Numbered from the stretch's first letter, positions 26,965 through 36,299 are shown. The stretch is 64,000 nucleotides of DNA from Streptomyces sp. NBC_01454 (GCF_036227565.1 NZ_CP109460.1:1674001-1738000), one strand, 5' to 3'. Numbers and translations are program-made. The notes: generated from the sequence alone by a model not told the origin.

Positions 26965-28548
26965 TCAGTGGCCGGATGCCCCCCACTGGGGGCCCTGCGG
27001 CTGCTGCGGGTACTGCGGGGCGTGCGGCTGCTGCGGGGTGTGCGGGCCCGGGGCGCCGTGCTGGGTGTGCGGGCCCGGGACGCCGTACGGGTCGGCCGGG
27101 CCGTACGGGTCGGTGGGCGCGTAGGCGTCCATGGGCCGGGGTGCCTCGTCCGGCTCGTCGGCCTCGATCTCGTCCCAGTCGATCTCCATCGTCTTGCGGC
27201 GGGTGAAGACGTTGAAGAAGAGGTTCAGCAGGACGGCCGTCAGGCTGCCCAGGGTGATCCCGCTGTCGAGGACCGCCCGGACGTCCTCCGGCATCCGCTG
27301 GAAGAACGGCCCGACCGCGTTGGGCAGCAGCGCGGCGGCGAAACTGACGGCCAGGATCAGCGCATTGCGCTCCTCGCGCAGATCCACCTTGCCCAGGATC
27401 TGGACACCGACCGTGGCGACCATGCCGAACATCGCGATCGCGGCGCCGCCGAGCACCGGATGCGGAATCGCGGCCACCACACTGCCCGCCTTGGGCAGCA
27501 GCCCCATCACCATCATGAAGCAGCCGGCCGCGACCACCACGAACCGGCTCATCACCTTCGACATCCGTACCAGGCCGATGTTCTCGGCAAATGCCACGTA
27601 CGGAAAGGAGTTGAGCACGCCGCCGAGCACGGTGGCGATACCGTCCGCGCGCAGGGCGCTGGCGACGGTGGCGTTGTCGACCCGCTTACGGGTGATCTCC
27701 CCGATGGCGTAGACGTCTCCGGTGGTCTCCACCATGGTGATCAGCATGACGACGACCATGGCGATGATCGGGAAGAGTTCGAACTTCGGCATTCCGTAGT
27801 GGAACGGCGTGCTGACGCCGAACCAGTCGGCGCTCTTCACCGCACCGAAATCCGCGTCACCGAGGCACCAGGCGACGGCCGTGCCGGCGACCAGGCCGAG
27901 CAGGACGGCGAGGCTGCTCAGGTAGGGCTTGCCCAGGCGGACCACGGCCAGGATGAACAGCAGGGTGCCCAGCGCGTATCCGAGATTCTTGAGGTCGCCG
28001 TACCCGGGGTGTCCGATCAGCTTCGCCCCGCCGGCCGCGTCCTGCAGCCCCTGCGGGATCAGCGTGAGGCCGATGATGGTGAGGATGGTGCCGATGACGA
28101 TCGGCGGGAAGTATTTCACCAGCTTGCTGAAGAACGGCGCGAAGAGGAAGGTCGCTATGCCTGCCGTGATCACCGCGCCGTAGACGACGAGCAGTCCCGC
28201 GGTGCCGCCGCCGGCGCCCAGGCCGATCGCGATCATCGGCGAGACGGCGGTGAAGGTGACGCCCTGGACCAGCGGCAGCCTGGCGCCGATCTTCCAAATG
28301 CCCAGGGCCTGGATGATCGTGGCGATACCGCAGGTCAGCAGGTCCGCATTGATCAGATAGACCAGCTCTTCATGGGAGAGGCCCAAGGCGTTCCCGACGA
28401 CGATCGGGACGATCACCGCGCCCGCGTAAAAGGCGAGAACGTGCTGGAATCCGTACAGCGTGAGCTTGGCGACCGGGAGCACCTCGTCGACCGGGTGCGT
28501 GCCTTCACGGGAGAACTGCTCGGGGTCTTGTCGGGAGACTCGTGCCAT
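26965..28548 (-). CDS. NCS2-family nucleobase (xanthine/uric acid/uracil) cation symporter
   Basis: A 527-aa permease of the nucleobase-cation symporter-2 family with about 14 membrane segments. Landmarks are LTLYGFQHVLAFYAGAVIVP in TM1, LPLVQGVTFTAVSPM in TM3, and AIPHPVLGGAAIAMFGMV. The acidic residue of TM8 that contacts the base is in MVETTGDVYAIGE. These motifs favour the xanthine/uric acid branch over uracil. Residues 470-527 form a Pro/Gln/Gly/His-rich cytoplasmic tail unusual for the family. The ATG has AAGG 8 bases upstream. A longer frame to 28998 has no support. Confidence 0.92.
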   Translation of the reverse strand: MARVSRQDPEQFSREGTHPVDEVLPVAKLTLYGFQHVLAFYAGAVIVPIVVGNALGLSHEELVYLINADLLTCGIATIIQALGIWKIGARLPLVQGVTFTAVSPMIAIGLGAGGGTAGLLVVYGAVITAGIATFLFAPFFSKLVKYFPPIVIGTILTIIGLTLIPQGLQDAAGGAKLIGHPGYGDLKNLGYALGTLLFILAVVRLGKPYLSSLAVLLGLVAGTAVAWCLGDADFGAVKSADWFGVSTPFHYGMPKFELFPIIAMVVVMLITMVETTGDVYAIGEITRKRVDNATVASALRADGIATVLGGVLNSFPYVAFAENIGLVRMSKVMSRFVVVAAGCFMMVMGLLPKAGSVVAAIPHPVLGGAAIAMFGMVATVGVQILGKVDLREERNALILAVSFAAALLPNAVGPFFQRMPEDVRAVLDSGITLGSLTAVLLNLFFNVFTRRKTMEIDWDEIEADEPDEAPRPMDAYAPTDPYGPADPYGVPGPHTQHGAPGPHTPQQPHAPQYPQQPQGPQWGASGH

Positions 28549-28936
28549 CTCTGCCTTGCCTTCAGGAGGTAGGTGAATAAGAAGGGACCGGCGCCGCCGC
28601 ACCACAAAGGGCGGACGGGCCGGCTGGGTCCTACAAAGCCGACGCTCTGCGGTGTTTGCCGGCACCACGCAGCCCTGCGCTGTACTTATCGTCCTGGTTC
28701 GACAGGACTTCCTTCGATCAGCGCAACAAATTCCGGCATTTCCATGGAATTTGCAGGTGAGGCCAATCGGATCGCTCACCCTAGTTGACCTGTGCCCTTT
28801 CTCGCGAGTGACCGGTCGTATTCGCTCGGATAAAGGTGGATCACGCCGCGAAATACCGCTTTGGGCAGGGGCATTGCGGGCCGCGGCGAGGACGCGCGAA
28901 GAGGCGGAGCGGGTTCCTCCGCCGTAAAATTCTGGT
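28549..28936. other. Divergent control region with hairpins in permease leader
   Basis: About 390 bases separate the divergent permease and FHA-ABC genes. On the permease side the leader can fold into GTCCTG-gttcga-CAGGAC (28691-28708). A second hairpin of CTGCG paired with CGCAG lies close to it (about 28635-28680). This resembles no purine riboswitch I know. On the other side TAAAAT (28924-28929) ends 7 bases before the FHA-ABC start codon, as expected for a leaderless transcript. Confidence 0.45.
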
Positions 28937-31279
28937 ATGGCCGAGCGGCAGGATGCGTCCACCGCGCCGGAACTCGTGGTCGAGTCCGGCGGCAGCACCC
29001 AGGTGATGGACCCCGGCCGCGTCTACCACGTCGGACGGGACCCCGAGGGCGAGGTCGTCCTGAGCGACGCCCGGGTCTCCTGGCATCACGCGGTGCTCCG
29101 CACCAAGGCCGGGCACTGGACCGTGGAGGACGAGGACAGCACCAACGGCACCTACACCGACGGGCGGCGGGTGCACGAGTCCGGCGTCGGGCCGGGCAGT
29201 GTGATCCGGTTCGGCAACCCCGCCGACGGGCCGAGCGCGGTGCTCTCCGTCGTGCCCCGGCCGACCCGGGTCGAGCGGCCCTCCGCCGTCTCCCACCCCG
29301 CCGGCACCAGTACCTTCCGCCGCCCCAGCGCGGTACGGCCGCTGCCGGCCGCCCGCACCACCCGGATCGGCCGCGCCCCCGACAGCGACCTGGTCGTCGA
29401 CGACCTCACGGTCTCCCGCCGGCACGCGGAGCTGCGCGCGGGCCCGGACGGCTTCGAGATCGTCGACCTGGACAGCCACAACGGCACCTACCTCAACGGC
29501 CAGCCGGTGGAGCGCGCCCCGATGATCCCCGGCGACATCGTCGGCATCGGGCACTCCGCGTTCGCCCTGGTCGGCGATGAGCTCCAGGAGTTCATCGACA
29601 CCGGCGAGGTGTCACTGGACGTCCAGGACCTGGCCGTCCGCGTCGACAAGGGCCGCAAGACGCTGCTGGAGCAGGTCTCCTTCCCGGTGGGTGAGAAGTC
29701 GCTGCTCGCCGTGGTCGGACCGAGCGGCGCGGGCAAGTCGACGCTGCTCAACGCGCTGACCGGGCTGCGCCCCGCGGACGAGGGCACGGTGCTCTACGAC
29801 GGCCGTGACCTCTACCGCGACTACGCCGAGCTGCGGCAGCGCATCGGGCTGGTCCCGCAGGACGACATCCTGCATCTGCAGCTGACCGTGCGCCGGGCGC
29901 TCGGCTACGCCGCGGAGCTGCGCTTCCCCGAGGACACCGCGAAGGCCGAGCGGCAGGCGCGGGTCGACGAGGTGATCCATGAACTGGGCCTCGACCAGCG
30001 GGTGAACCAGCCGATCCACAGCCTCTCGGGCGGTCAGCGCAAGCGGGTGAGCGTCGCGCTGGAGCTGCTGACGAAGCCGTCCCTGCTCTTCCTCGACGAA
30101 CCGACCTCCGGGCTCGACCCCGGAATGGACCGCTCCGTCATGCATATGCTGCGCGGCCTGGCGGACGACGGCCGTACGGTCATCGTCGTCACCCACAGCG
30201 TGCTGAGCCTCGATGTCTGTGACCGGCTGCTGATCCTGGCGCCGGGCGGCACCATCGCCTACTACGGGCCGCCGGAGGAGGCACTGTCCTACTTCGGGTA
30301 CGCGCAGTGGCCGGAGGCGTTCGAGGCCTTCGAGAACGACAAGGACCGTGACTGGGCGGGCGAATTCCGCGCCTCGCCGGAGCACCGCCGCCACATCGCC
30401 ATGGAGTCCCACCAGCCGCCACGCGCCCCCGAGGCGCCGCGCGGGCCGGTGGCCGCACCCAAGGCGCAGAGCTGGGGCAAACAGCTGAACACGCTGGTGA
30501 GGCGCTATGCGGCGGCGCTGACCGCCGACCGGACCTTCCTGGTCATCATGGTGGCGCTGCCGTTCGTGATGGGGGCGATGGCGCACGCCCTGGCCGGGTC
30601 CTCGCTCGCCAAGGGGTCGGCCGCGATCAACGCGCTGCTGATCCTGTGCGTCGGTGCGGTGCTGACCGGGGCCGCCAACGCGGTACGGGAACTGGTCAAG
30701 GAGCGGACGATCTACCAGCGGGAGAGAGCCGTCGGCCTGTCCCGCTCCGCGTATCTGATGTCCAAGGTGCTGGTGCTGGGTGTGATCACGGTCGTCCAGG
30801 CAGTGGTGCTGACCCTGGTGGCACTGTTCGGCGTCAAACTGAACGCCCCCGGCGGCAAGGGCGTGTTGCTGCCACCCCTGCTCGAAATCACCCTGGCGGT
30901 GGCCCTGTTGGCCTTCACCGCCATGATGCTCGGCCTCTTCGTGTCCGCCCTGGTGCGCAAGGAGGAGGTCACCATGCCGTTGCTGGTCCTCCTCGCGATC
31001 GTCCAGGTCGTGTTCTGCGGTGCGCTGCTGAAGCTGACCGGCGTGCCGGTGCTGGAGCAGCTGGCCTGGCTGGTGCCGTCCCGGTGGGCGCTCGGCGCCA
31101 TGGCGGGCACCATCGATCTGCACCACCTCGTTCCGCAGGGGACCTCCGACCCGCTGTTCCAGCACTCCCTGGGGATCTGGCTGTTGAACATGGGCATGAT
31201 GGTCGTGCTCTCGCTGATCCTCGGCTTCCTGGTGCTCCGGCTGCTGCGGCGGCACGAGCCCGAGATCATGCGTGACTAG
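28937..31279 (+). CDS. FHA-domain ABC transporter (ABCG-like half-transporter)
   Basis: A 780-aa fusion. Two FHA phosphothreonine-binding domains lie at about 10-95 (YHVGRDPEGEVVLSD, STNGTYTDG) and 140-215 (IGRAPDSDLVVDD, SHNGTYLNG). An ABC ATPase follows at about 235-460 with Walker A GPSGAGKST, signature LSGGQRKRVSVAL and Walker B LLFLDEPTSGLD. Six membrane helices of the ABC2 type occupy about 520-780. It resembles mycobacterial Rv1747, an FHA-ABC exporter controlled by Ser/Thr kinases. It heads an operon with an unknown protein and a kinase, so phosphorylation-dependent control is likely. No Shine-Dalgarno is visible, and a TAAAAT box just upstream suggests leaderless expression. Confidence 0.93.
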   Translation: MAERQDASTAPELVVESGGSTQVMDPGRVYHVGRDPEGEVVLSDARVSWHHAVLRTKAGHWTVEDEDSTNGTYTDGRRVHESGVGPGSVIRFGNPADGPSAVLSVVPRPTRVERPSAVSHPAGTSTFRRPSAVRPLPAARTTRIGRAPDSDLVVDDLTVSRRHAELRAGPDGFEIVDLDSHNGTYLNGQPVERAPMIPGDIVGIGHSAFALVGDELQEFIDTGEVSLDVQDLAVRVDKGRKTLLEQVSFPVGEKSLLAVVGPSGAGKSTLLNALTGLRPADEGTVLYDGRDLYRDYAELRQRIGLVPQDDILHLQLTVRRALGYAAELRFPEDTAKAERQARVDEVIHELGLDQRVNQPIHSLSGGQRKRVSVALELLTKPSLLFLDEPTSGLDPGMDRSVMHMLRGLADDGRTVIVVTHSVLSLDVCDRLLILAPGGTIAYYGPPEEALSYFGYAQWPEAFEAFENDKDRDWAGEFRASPEHRRHIAMESHQPPRAPEAPRGPVAAPKAQSWGKQLNTLVRRYAAALTADRTFLVIMVALPFVMGAMAHALAGSSLAKGSAAINALLILCVGAVLTGAANAVRELVKERTIYQRERAVGLSRSAYLMSKVLVLGVITVVQAVVLTLVALFGVKLNAPGGKGVLLPPLLEITLAVALLAFTAMMLGLFVSALVRKEEVTMPLLVLLAIVQVVFCGALLKLTGVPVLEQLAWLVPSRWALGAMAGTIDLHHLVPQGTSDPLFQHSLGIWLLNMGMMVVLSLILGFLVLRLLRRHEPEIMRD

Positions 31280-31295
31280 CGCCCGGGAGTCGCCG

Positions 31296-32069
31296 ATGAC
31301 CTCGCCCGATTTCCTCCCCAGCCATGTCGTCCCACCGGAGGGGATGGCGACCTGGTCGGCGCCGGACTCCACCCGCCCGGCCTCGCCGCTCGACCCGCTG
31401 CTTCCCGTCCAGGTCATCGACCGCCGGGGCGACTGGGCGCTGGCGCTGTGCTCCAACGGCTGGTCGACCTGGGTGGACGGCCGGCTGCTGCTGTCCGTCC
31501 CGCGCGAGCCGCCGGCCGCCGCACAGCCCGCCGCCCGGACCGCGGACCCCCGGCCGCTGCTGGGCGCCGTCGAGGGGGAACTGACCCGGTACCGGCACCT
31601 GGTGGAGGAGCTGGCCGCCGGGCAGTTGGACGGCGAGTCATTCGCCCGGCGCACCCGGGGCAACCGGCTGGGCGTCGTCGTGGACGGTGACGCGGTCTGG
31701 CTGTACGACGCCCGGCACGAGCGCTGGTGCTACTGCGACGGGGTGTCGTTGCAGACGTACGCCGTGGCGTCCAAGCCCTCCTCGCGGCCGGGGCGGCAGT
31801 CGCCGGCCGAGCCGGGCTCCGGGGCGCGGGACGAGCCGGACGGGCGGCAGGCCGCGGCGGGCGGGCCGGGCGCCACGGCGGATCCGGCGGTGACTGCCGC
31901 CCCGGCCGCGCCCGCGCCGGCCGGCCCCGAGCCCGCCGCGCCCCGGCCCGCCGCGCCCGAACCGCCCCCGGGGCCCGCGCCGCCGGACGGGCAGCCGCCC
32001 CCGCCGGACCCCGACCGGACCCGGGCCATGGACCCCGGGGGCCCGCCGCCGGCCGCCGGACGCGGGTGA
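31296..32069 (+). CDS. Hypothetical protein between FHA-ABC transporter and kinase
   Basis: A 257-aa protein I do not recognise. The first 160 residues look folded and Trp-rich (RRGDWALALCSNGWSTWVDGRLL; GNRLGVVVDGDAVWLYDARHERWCY). Residues about 170-257 are an Ala/Pro/Gly-rich disordered tail. No signal peptide or membrane helix is seen. The ATG has GGGAG 7 bases upstream; a GTG at 31272 overlapping the ABC gene is possible. It lies 17 bases after the ABC gene and 7 before the kinase gene, so it belongs to this operon and may be an adaptor between them. Confidence 0.82.
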   Translation: MTSPDFLPSHVVPPEGMATWSAPDSTRPASPLDPLLPVQVIDRRGDWALALCSNGWSTWVDGRLLLSVPREPPAAAQPAARTADPRPLLGAVEGELTRYRHLVEELAAGQLDGESFARRTRGNRLGVVVDGDAVWLYDARHERWCYCDGVSLQTYAVASKPSSRPGRQSPAEPGSGARDEPDGRQAAAGGPGATADPAVTAAPAAPAPAGPEPAAPRPAAPEPPPGPAPPDGQPPPPDPDRTRAMDPGGPPPAAGRG

Positions 32070-32075
32070 CCTCCG

Positions 32076-33137
32076 GTGAACGACGGGCAGGAGGCGGCGG
32101 GCCGGGGCCAGGAGCGTGCCACGGCCCCCGACTCCCCCACGCTGCGCGGGCGGCAGCTCGCCGGGTATCTGCTCCAGGACGAGATCGGCCGGGGCGGGAT
32201 GGCCGTGGTCTACCGGGCGGAGGATCTGCGGCTGGGCCGCACCGTGGCGGTCAAGCTGCTGGCGCCCGAACTCGCCCGGAACGACACCTTCCGGCAGCGC
32301 TTCGCCCATGAGTCGCGGGTCGCCGCGGCGATCGACCACCCGCACATCGTCCCGGTCTTCGAGGCCGGGGAGACCGAGGGCGTGCTCTACATCGCGATGC
32401 GCTACGTCCAGGGGCGGGACCTGCGGGCGCTGCTCGACCGCGACGGCCCGCTGCCACTGGAGACCGCCTGCCGGATCGCCCTCCAGGTGGCCTCGGCGCT
32501 GGACGCCGCCCATGCGCACGACCTGGTGCACCGGGACGTCAAGCCGGGCAACATCCTGATCGCCGAGGGCACCGACAGCGACCGCCCCGAGCACGCCTAC
32601 CTCACCGACTTCGGCCTGACGAAGAAGTCCCTGTCGCTGACCGGGTTCACCAGCGTCGGCCAGTTCGTCGGCACCCTGGACTATGTGGCGCCGGAGCAGA
32701 TCTCGGGCCGCCCGGTGGACGGCCGCTGCGATGTCTACAGCCTGGCCTGCGTGCTGTTCGAGATGCTGACGGGGGCGCCGCCGTTCCGGCGCGACGACGA
32801 CATGGCACTGCTGTGGGCCCACCAGTACGATCCGCCGCCGGCCGTGACGCAGCAGCGGCCGGATCTGCCGGAGTCCGTCGACGCGGTGTTCGCCCAGTCC
32901 CTGGCCAAGGCGCCCGATGACCGCTACGAGACCTGCCGGGGTTTTGTGGCGGCGCTGCGGGCCGCCGGCCGGACCGCCGGGCCCGGGGCGGCGGCGGGCG
33001 CGGCCCTCGCGCATCCGCCGACGCAGGTGGACGCCCAGGCCGACCCGGGCGGCCGGCGCAGCCCGGCGCCACCGCCGCCACCGCGCTGGGCCACCCCGGT
33101 GTTCCCGGGCCGCGCGGAGCAGCCGCCGGCGGCCTGA
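32076..33137 (+). CDS. Soluble Hanks-type serine/threonine protein kinase
   Basis: A 353-aa kinase. All catalytic motifs are present: the glycine loop GRGGMAVVYR (38-47), Lys60 in VAVKLL, HRDVKPGN with Asp154, DFG with Asp178 and an APEQ segment. The last 60 residues are Ala/Pro-rich. There is no transmembrane helix or PASTA domain, unlike PknB. It starts with GTG 7 bases after the preceding gene. Co-transcription with the FHA-ABC exporter makes the FHA domains its probable docking target. Confidence 0.93.
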   Translation: MNDGQEAAGRGQERATAPDSPTLRGRQLAGYLLQDEIGRGGMAVVYRAEDLRLGRTVAVKLLAPELARNDTFRQRFAHESRVAAAIDHPHIVPVFEAGETEGVLYIAMRYVQGRDLRALLDRDGPLPLETACRIALQVASALDAAHAHDLVHRDVKPGNILIAEGTDSDRPEHAYLTDFGLTKKSLSLTGFTSVGQFVGTLDYVAPEQISGRPVDGRCDVYSLACVLFEMLTGAPPFRRDDDMALLWAHQYDPPPAVTQQRPDLPESVDAVFAQSLAKAPDDRYETCRGFVAALRAAGRTAGPGAAAGAALAHPPTQVDAQADPGGRRSPAPPPPPRWATPVFPGRAEQPPAA

Positions 33138-33141
33138 GAGG

Positions 33142-34467
33142 TCAGGGCTCCCGCGGCGGCTCCGGGGCCGCCACCTCACCCGGGTGCCGTACGCGCCGCG
33201 CCAGCAGACTGCCGAGGAAGCCGGTGACCAGCCCCCACAACAGGCCCACCCCCACCAGCCGCAGGAGTTGCGGCTCCAGGGTGACCGCGTTGCCGAGGCC
33301 GCCCCCGAGGTTGCCGACGCCGATCAGGGAGAGCCCGAAGCGTGCGGAGATCCGGGTGAGCAGTCCGACGGTGAGCAGGGTGAGCGCCAGTGCCACGGCC
33401 ATCTCGACGGCGTGCCGCCAGGCCGGGCGCCGGGCCGGGGAGCGGACCGCCGCGGCGAAGGCGGCGCCGAGCAGCACCACGGCCGCCACCGCCACCAGCA
33501 GCCAGGCCCGGCCGTCGTGCGCGGTGAGCGCGCCGAGGTCCAGGGTCCGCTGCCCACGGGTGCGCAGCACCTGGTCGAGCGCGGACGGCACGGGCAGCCC
33601 GACGGCCTTGTCGACATGCCCCACCCAGCCGCCGCCGGTGCCGATGCCCAGCGCCATCCAGGCCAGGTTGGGCAGCCCGAGGAAGATCACGGCGAAGGTC
33701 CGTGCCGGATCCCCCCGGGTGAACAGCTCGACGATGCCGATGACCAGCCCGATCACGGCGTAGGCGAGCAGGGTCAGCAGCATCGCGAAGGCGGGCGGCC
33801 GGACGGAGTCCTGGTAGTGCAGCAGCTGCGGGGAGAGCGGGGCCCGGCGCGAGATGAGGAAGGTCAGCACCAGCAGCGCCAGCACCCACAGCAGCCCGAC
33901 ACCGAGCGTCGCGGGCACATCGGCGCGGAAGCCGACGACGGGGGTGGCGCCCAGATCGGCGCCGAGCTGATCGGCGATGTCGTTGCCGACCGAGATCCGG
34001 AAGTCGTGCGAGGCCGCGAGCGCGAACAGCAGCAGAATCACCAGCCAGCACACCGTCGTCCGGGCGATCCGGGCGAGCAGCTCCCCGGTGCCGGCCACCG
34101 CCCGGTGGCGCAGCGGCAGCAGGAAGACGGCGGCGGTCACCAGCGCCCCCGCGAGGGTGACCGACAGCGGTACGGCGTCGAGGTCCGCGTGTGCCTGGGC
34201 GAGGACTCCGGCGTTGCCCGACAGGCCGACCGAGCCGCCGGCGGCGATCACCACGGTCGCCGCGATCACCGAGGGGAGCGCCCCGTCGGGGAGGTCCGCG
34301 GCGCCGGCCGCCCACAGGCCGAGCGTGGCGACCACGAGCATCGTGAGGAAGCCCGCCACGGCCGTCCCCAGCGCGTGCGCCCAGGCCCGGAGGGCGGGCG
34401 GGGCGCCGTGGACGGGTACCGGGCCGGGCGGCGGGCCGGCCGACGTGGGACCTCGCAGCTGGCTCAC
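33142..34467 (-). CDS. Streptophobe-family membrane protein
   Basis: A 441-aa polytopic membrane protein with roughly ten hydrophobic helices, of the uncharacterised streptophobe family found in Streptomyces. Typical blocks are GLSGNAGVLAQAHADLDAVP and GGLGNAVTLEPQLL near the C-terminus. The start is GTG with GGAGAG 5 bases upstream. It is convergent with the kinase gene (4-base gap). No function is established. Confidence 0.82.
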   Translation of the reverse strand: MSQLRGPTSAGPPPGPVPVHGAPPALRAWAHALGTAVAGFLTMLVVATLGLWAAGAADLPDGALPSVIAATVVIAAGGSVGLSGNAGVLAQAHADLDAVPLSVTLAGALVTAAVFLLPLRHRAVAGTGELLARIARTTVCWLVILLLFALAASHDFRISVGNDIADQLGADLGATPVVGFRADVPATLGVGLLWVLALLVLTFLISRRAPLSPQLLHYQDSVRPPAFAMLLTLLAYAVIGLVIGIVELFTRGDPARTFAVIFLGLPNLAWMALGIGTGGGWVGHVDKAVGLPVPSALDQVLRTRGQRTLDLGALTAHDGRAWLLVAVAAVVLLGAAFAAAVRSPARRPAWRHAVEMAVALALTLLTVGLLTRISARFGLSLIGVGNLGGGLGNAVTLEPQLLRLVGVGLLWGLVTGFLGSLLARRVRHPGEVAAPEPPREP

Positions 34468-34733
34468 GCTCTCTCCTGCCGGTACGGGACCGCCTGCCGG
34501 CGATCCGCCTGGTGAGCGCCGCGACCGCGGTGCACCGGGATCCGTGACGCTCCGGCGGGGCCCCGCAGCCCGGTGCCCCGCCTGCACGGACGGCTGTCCC
34601 CACCACGGTAAGCACTCTGTGTACCGCCCCGCTTGCGGACCGTACCGAACCCGGGCACACAATGTCCTTGACATCGACAAACACGGGCAAAATTCGCATA
34701 GCCGGATGGCCCACTCGCGTCGGAAGGGCACCC

Positions 34734-36005
34734 GTGACTTCTCCACCGCCTGACAGTCACCCGACAGGACCGCCGTCGGGCCCGCTCTCCGGCCCCCCGC
34801 ACGAGCCGACACAGGTGACCCCGCAACCGGAACCACGGCAGCCGCGGGAGCCCACGACGCCGGACACCGCCACCCGCCCGGGCGGACCGAGCGGCCCGGA
34901 CGGCCCCGGCGGACGTGGCGGGGGCGGAGGCGGCGGTGGCGGCGGGGGCGGTGAGGGCAAGCCCTGGTGGCGGTCCGCGCCGCGGGTCGCGATCATCGCG
35001 GCCGCCGTGGTCGCCGCCGTGATCATCACCGTCGTGCTCACCCGGCCGGGCGGCTCCGGCACGAGTGAGGTCTTCGCCGAGCCGGCCGCCTCCACCGGCC
35101 GGGACCCGGTGACCAAGTCGTCGGCGAACGACTCGACCCCGTCCCCGTCCGCCACGCCCAAGCAGTCCAGCGGCTCGAACAGCGAATTCTCGGGGGCGAC
35201 CCCCGGCCTCTACGGCGGGACCCAGAACAGCGCGGCCTGCGATGTCGAGCAGCAGATCACCTACCTCACCGACGCCCCCGCCAAGAACAAGGCGTTCGCC
35301 GGCGCCGTGGGCGTGGCCCCGGGCGATGTCCCGCGCTATCTGCGGTCGCTGACGCCCGTGCAGCTGAGCTATGACACCCGGGTCACCAACCACGGCTACA
35401 AGGACGGCAAGACCACCGAGTTCCAGTCGGTGCTGCAGGCCGGCACCGCCGTCATGGTCGACGCGTACGGGGTGCCGCGGGTGCGCTGCAAGTGCGGGAA
35501 CCCGCTGGCGAAGCCGAAGGCCCTCAAGGGGGACGTGAAGACGTCCGGCACGACGTGGCCCGGATACCGGCCCTCGAACGTGGTCGTGGTCACGCCCTCG
35601 AAGTCCAAGATCAAGGACTTCACGCTGCGCAACCCGCGGACGGGCACCTGGTTCAAGCGCCCCCAGGGCACCACCGGCACGACCGACAGCCCGACCTCCC
35701 CGCCGTCCCAGACCCCCAGCGGACCCGCCAACTCCCAGCCGCCGCCGAACCAGTCACCGTCGTCCGGCGAGACGCCCTCCGGCACCACCGGCTCCCCCGG
35801 GGGCGGCACGACCTCGCCCGGGCAGCCGCCGGGGAGCACCGGGGGCGGCAGCACCACCGGCGGCGAGTCCGCGTCGACCGGCGGCGGCAGCAGTCCGGGC
35901 GGCGGCACGACCGGCGGGGGGACACCGGGCGGTGGCGGATCGCCCGGCGGCGGGGGCGGGACGCCGCCCGGAGGAGGTGGCGGCGGAACACCGCCGTCCA
36001 GTTGA
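34734..36005 (+). CDS. DUF6777-domain membrane protein with Gly/Pro-rich tails
   Basis: A 423-aa protein. Residues 1-85 are Pro/Thr-rich and end in a run of about 12 glycines. One membrane helix (VAIIAAAVVAAVIITVVL) lies at about 86-105. Residues about 150-310 form the DUF6777 domain, with CDVEQQITYLTDAPAK, GVAPGDVPRYLRSLTPVQL and CKCGNPL. The last 115 residues are Ser/Thr/Pro/Gly low-complexity, resembling a cell-wall-spanning stalk. The orientation suggests the domain is outside. The GTG at 34734 has GGAAGG upstream; an ATG at 34662 lacks one. Two strong hairpins follow the gene. Confidence 0.82.
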   Translation: MTSPPPDSHPTGPPSGPLSGPPHEPTQVTPQPEPRQPREPTTPDTATRPGGPSGPDGPGGRGGGGGGGGGGGGEGKPWWRSAPRVAIIAAAVVAAVIITVVLTRPGGSGTSEVFAEPAASTGRDPVTKSSANDSTPSPSATPKQSSGSNSEFSGATPGLYGGTQNSAACDVEQQITYLTDAPAKNKAFAGAVGVAPGDVPRYLRSLTPVQLSYDTRVTNHGYKDGKTTEFQSVLQAGTAVMVDAYGVPRVRCKCGNPLAKPKALKGDVKTSGTTWPGYRPSNVVVVTPSKSKIKDFTLRNPRTGTWFKRPQGTTGTTDSPTSPPSQTPSGPANSQPPPNQSPSSGETPSGTTGSPGGGTTSPGQPPGSTGGGSTTGGESASTGGGSSPGGGTTGGGTPGGGGSPGGGGGTPPGGGGGGTPPSS

Positions 36006-36020
36006 CCCTGACGACCGGCT

Positions 36021-36058
36021 GACGCGGCCGCCCGCGACCTTCCGCGGGCGGCCGCGTC
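36021..36058 (+). terminator. Perfect 16-bp hairpin after DUF6777 gene
   Basis: The arms 36021-36036 and 36043-36058 are exactly complementary, with loop ACCTTC. The hairpin starts 16 bases after the stop codon of the DUF6777 gene. Confidence 0.88.
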
Positions 36059-36069
36059 CGCCGTGTGCC

Positions 36070-36100
36070 GGTGGCCGGCCACTCCCCGTGGCCGGCCACC
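36070..36100 (+). terminator. Second 13-bp hairpin in tandem
   Basis: The arms 36070-36082 and 36088-36100 pair exactly around the loop TCCCC. With the preceding stem it forms a tandem terminator for the DUF6777 gene and insulates the L,D-transpeptidase promoter. Confidence 0.8.
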
Positions 36101-36299
36101 GCCGTCTTCCCCCGATGCCCCGATGCAATGCCCCGATGTCCCGATATCGAACTGTGTCCTAATGATCCGGTGTACCGGACAACCACTTGAGCAGACACAC
36201 CCTCTGCATATGCGGCGGGTGCAATGACAGCCCTGGACGAGGACCCCGCACAGGGCCGGGCTCCGCCACTGTCAGCTGTTCTGCTCTGGAGGGACGCTC

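Noticed and set aside
28549..28760. Classical purine riboswitch before the nucleobase permease
   Set aside because: The conserved three-way-junction core could not be found. Only simple hairpins are visible.
29612..31663. Long - strand frame opposite the FHA-ABC gene
   Set aside because: His/Gln/Arg-rich antisense shadow without motifs. Similar shadows opposite the mannosidase and phospholipase genes were rejected for the same reason.
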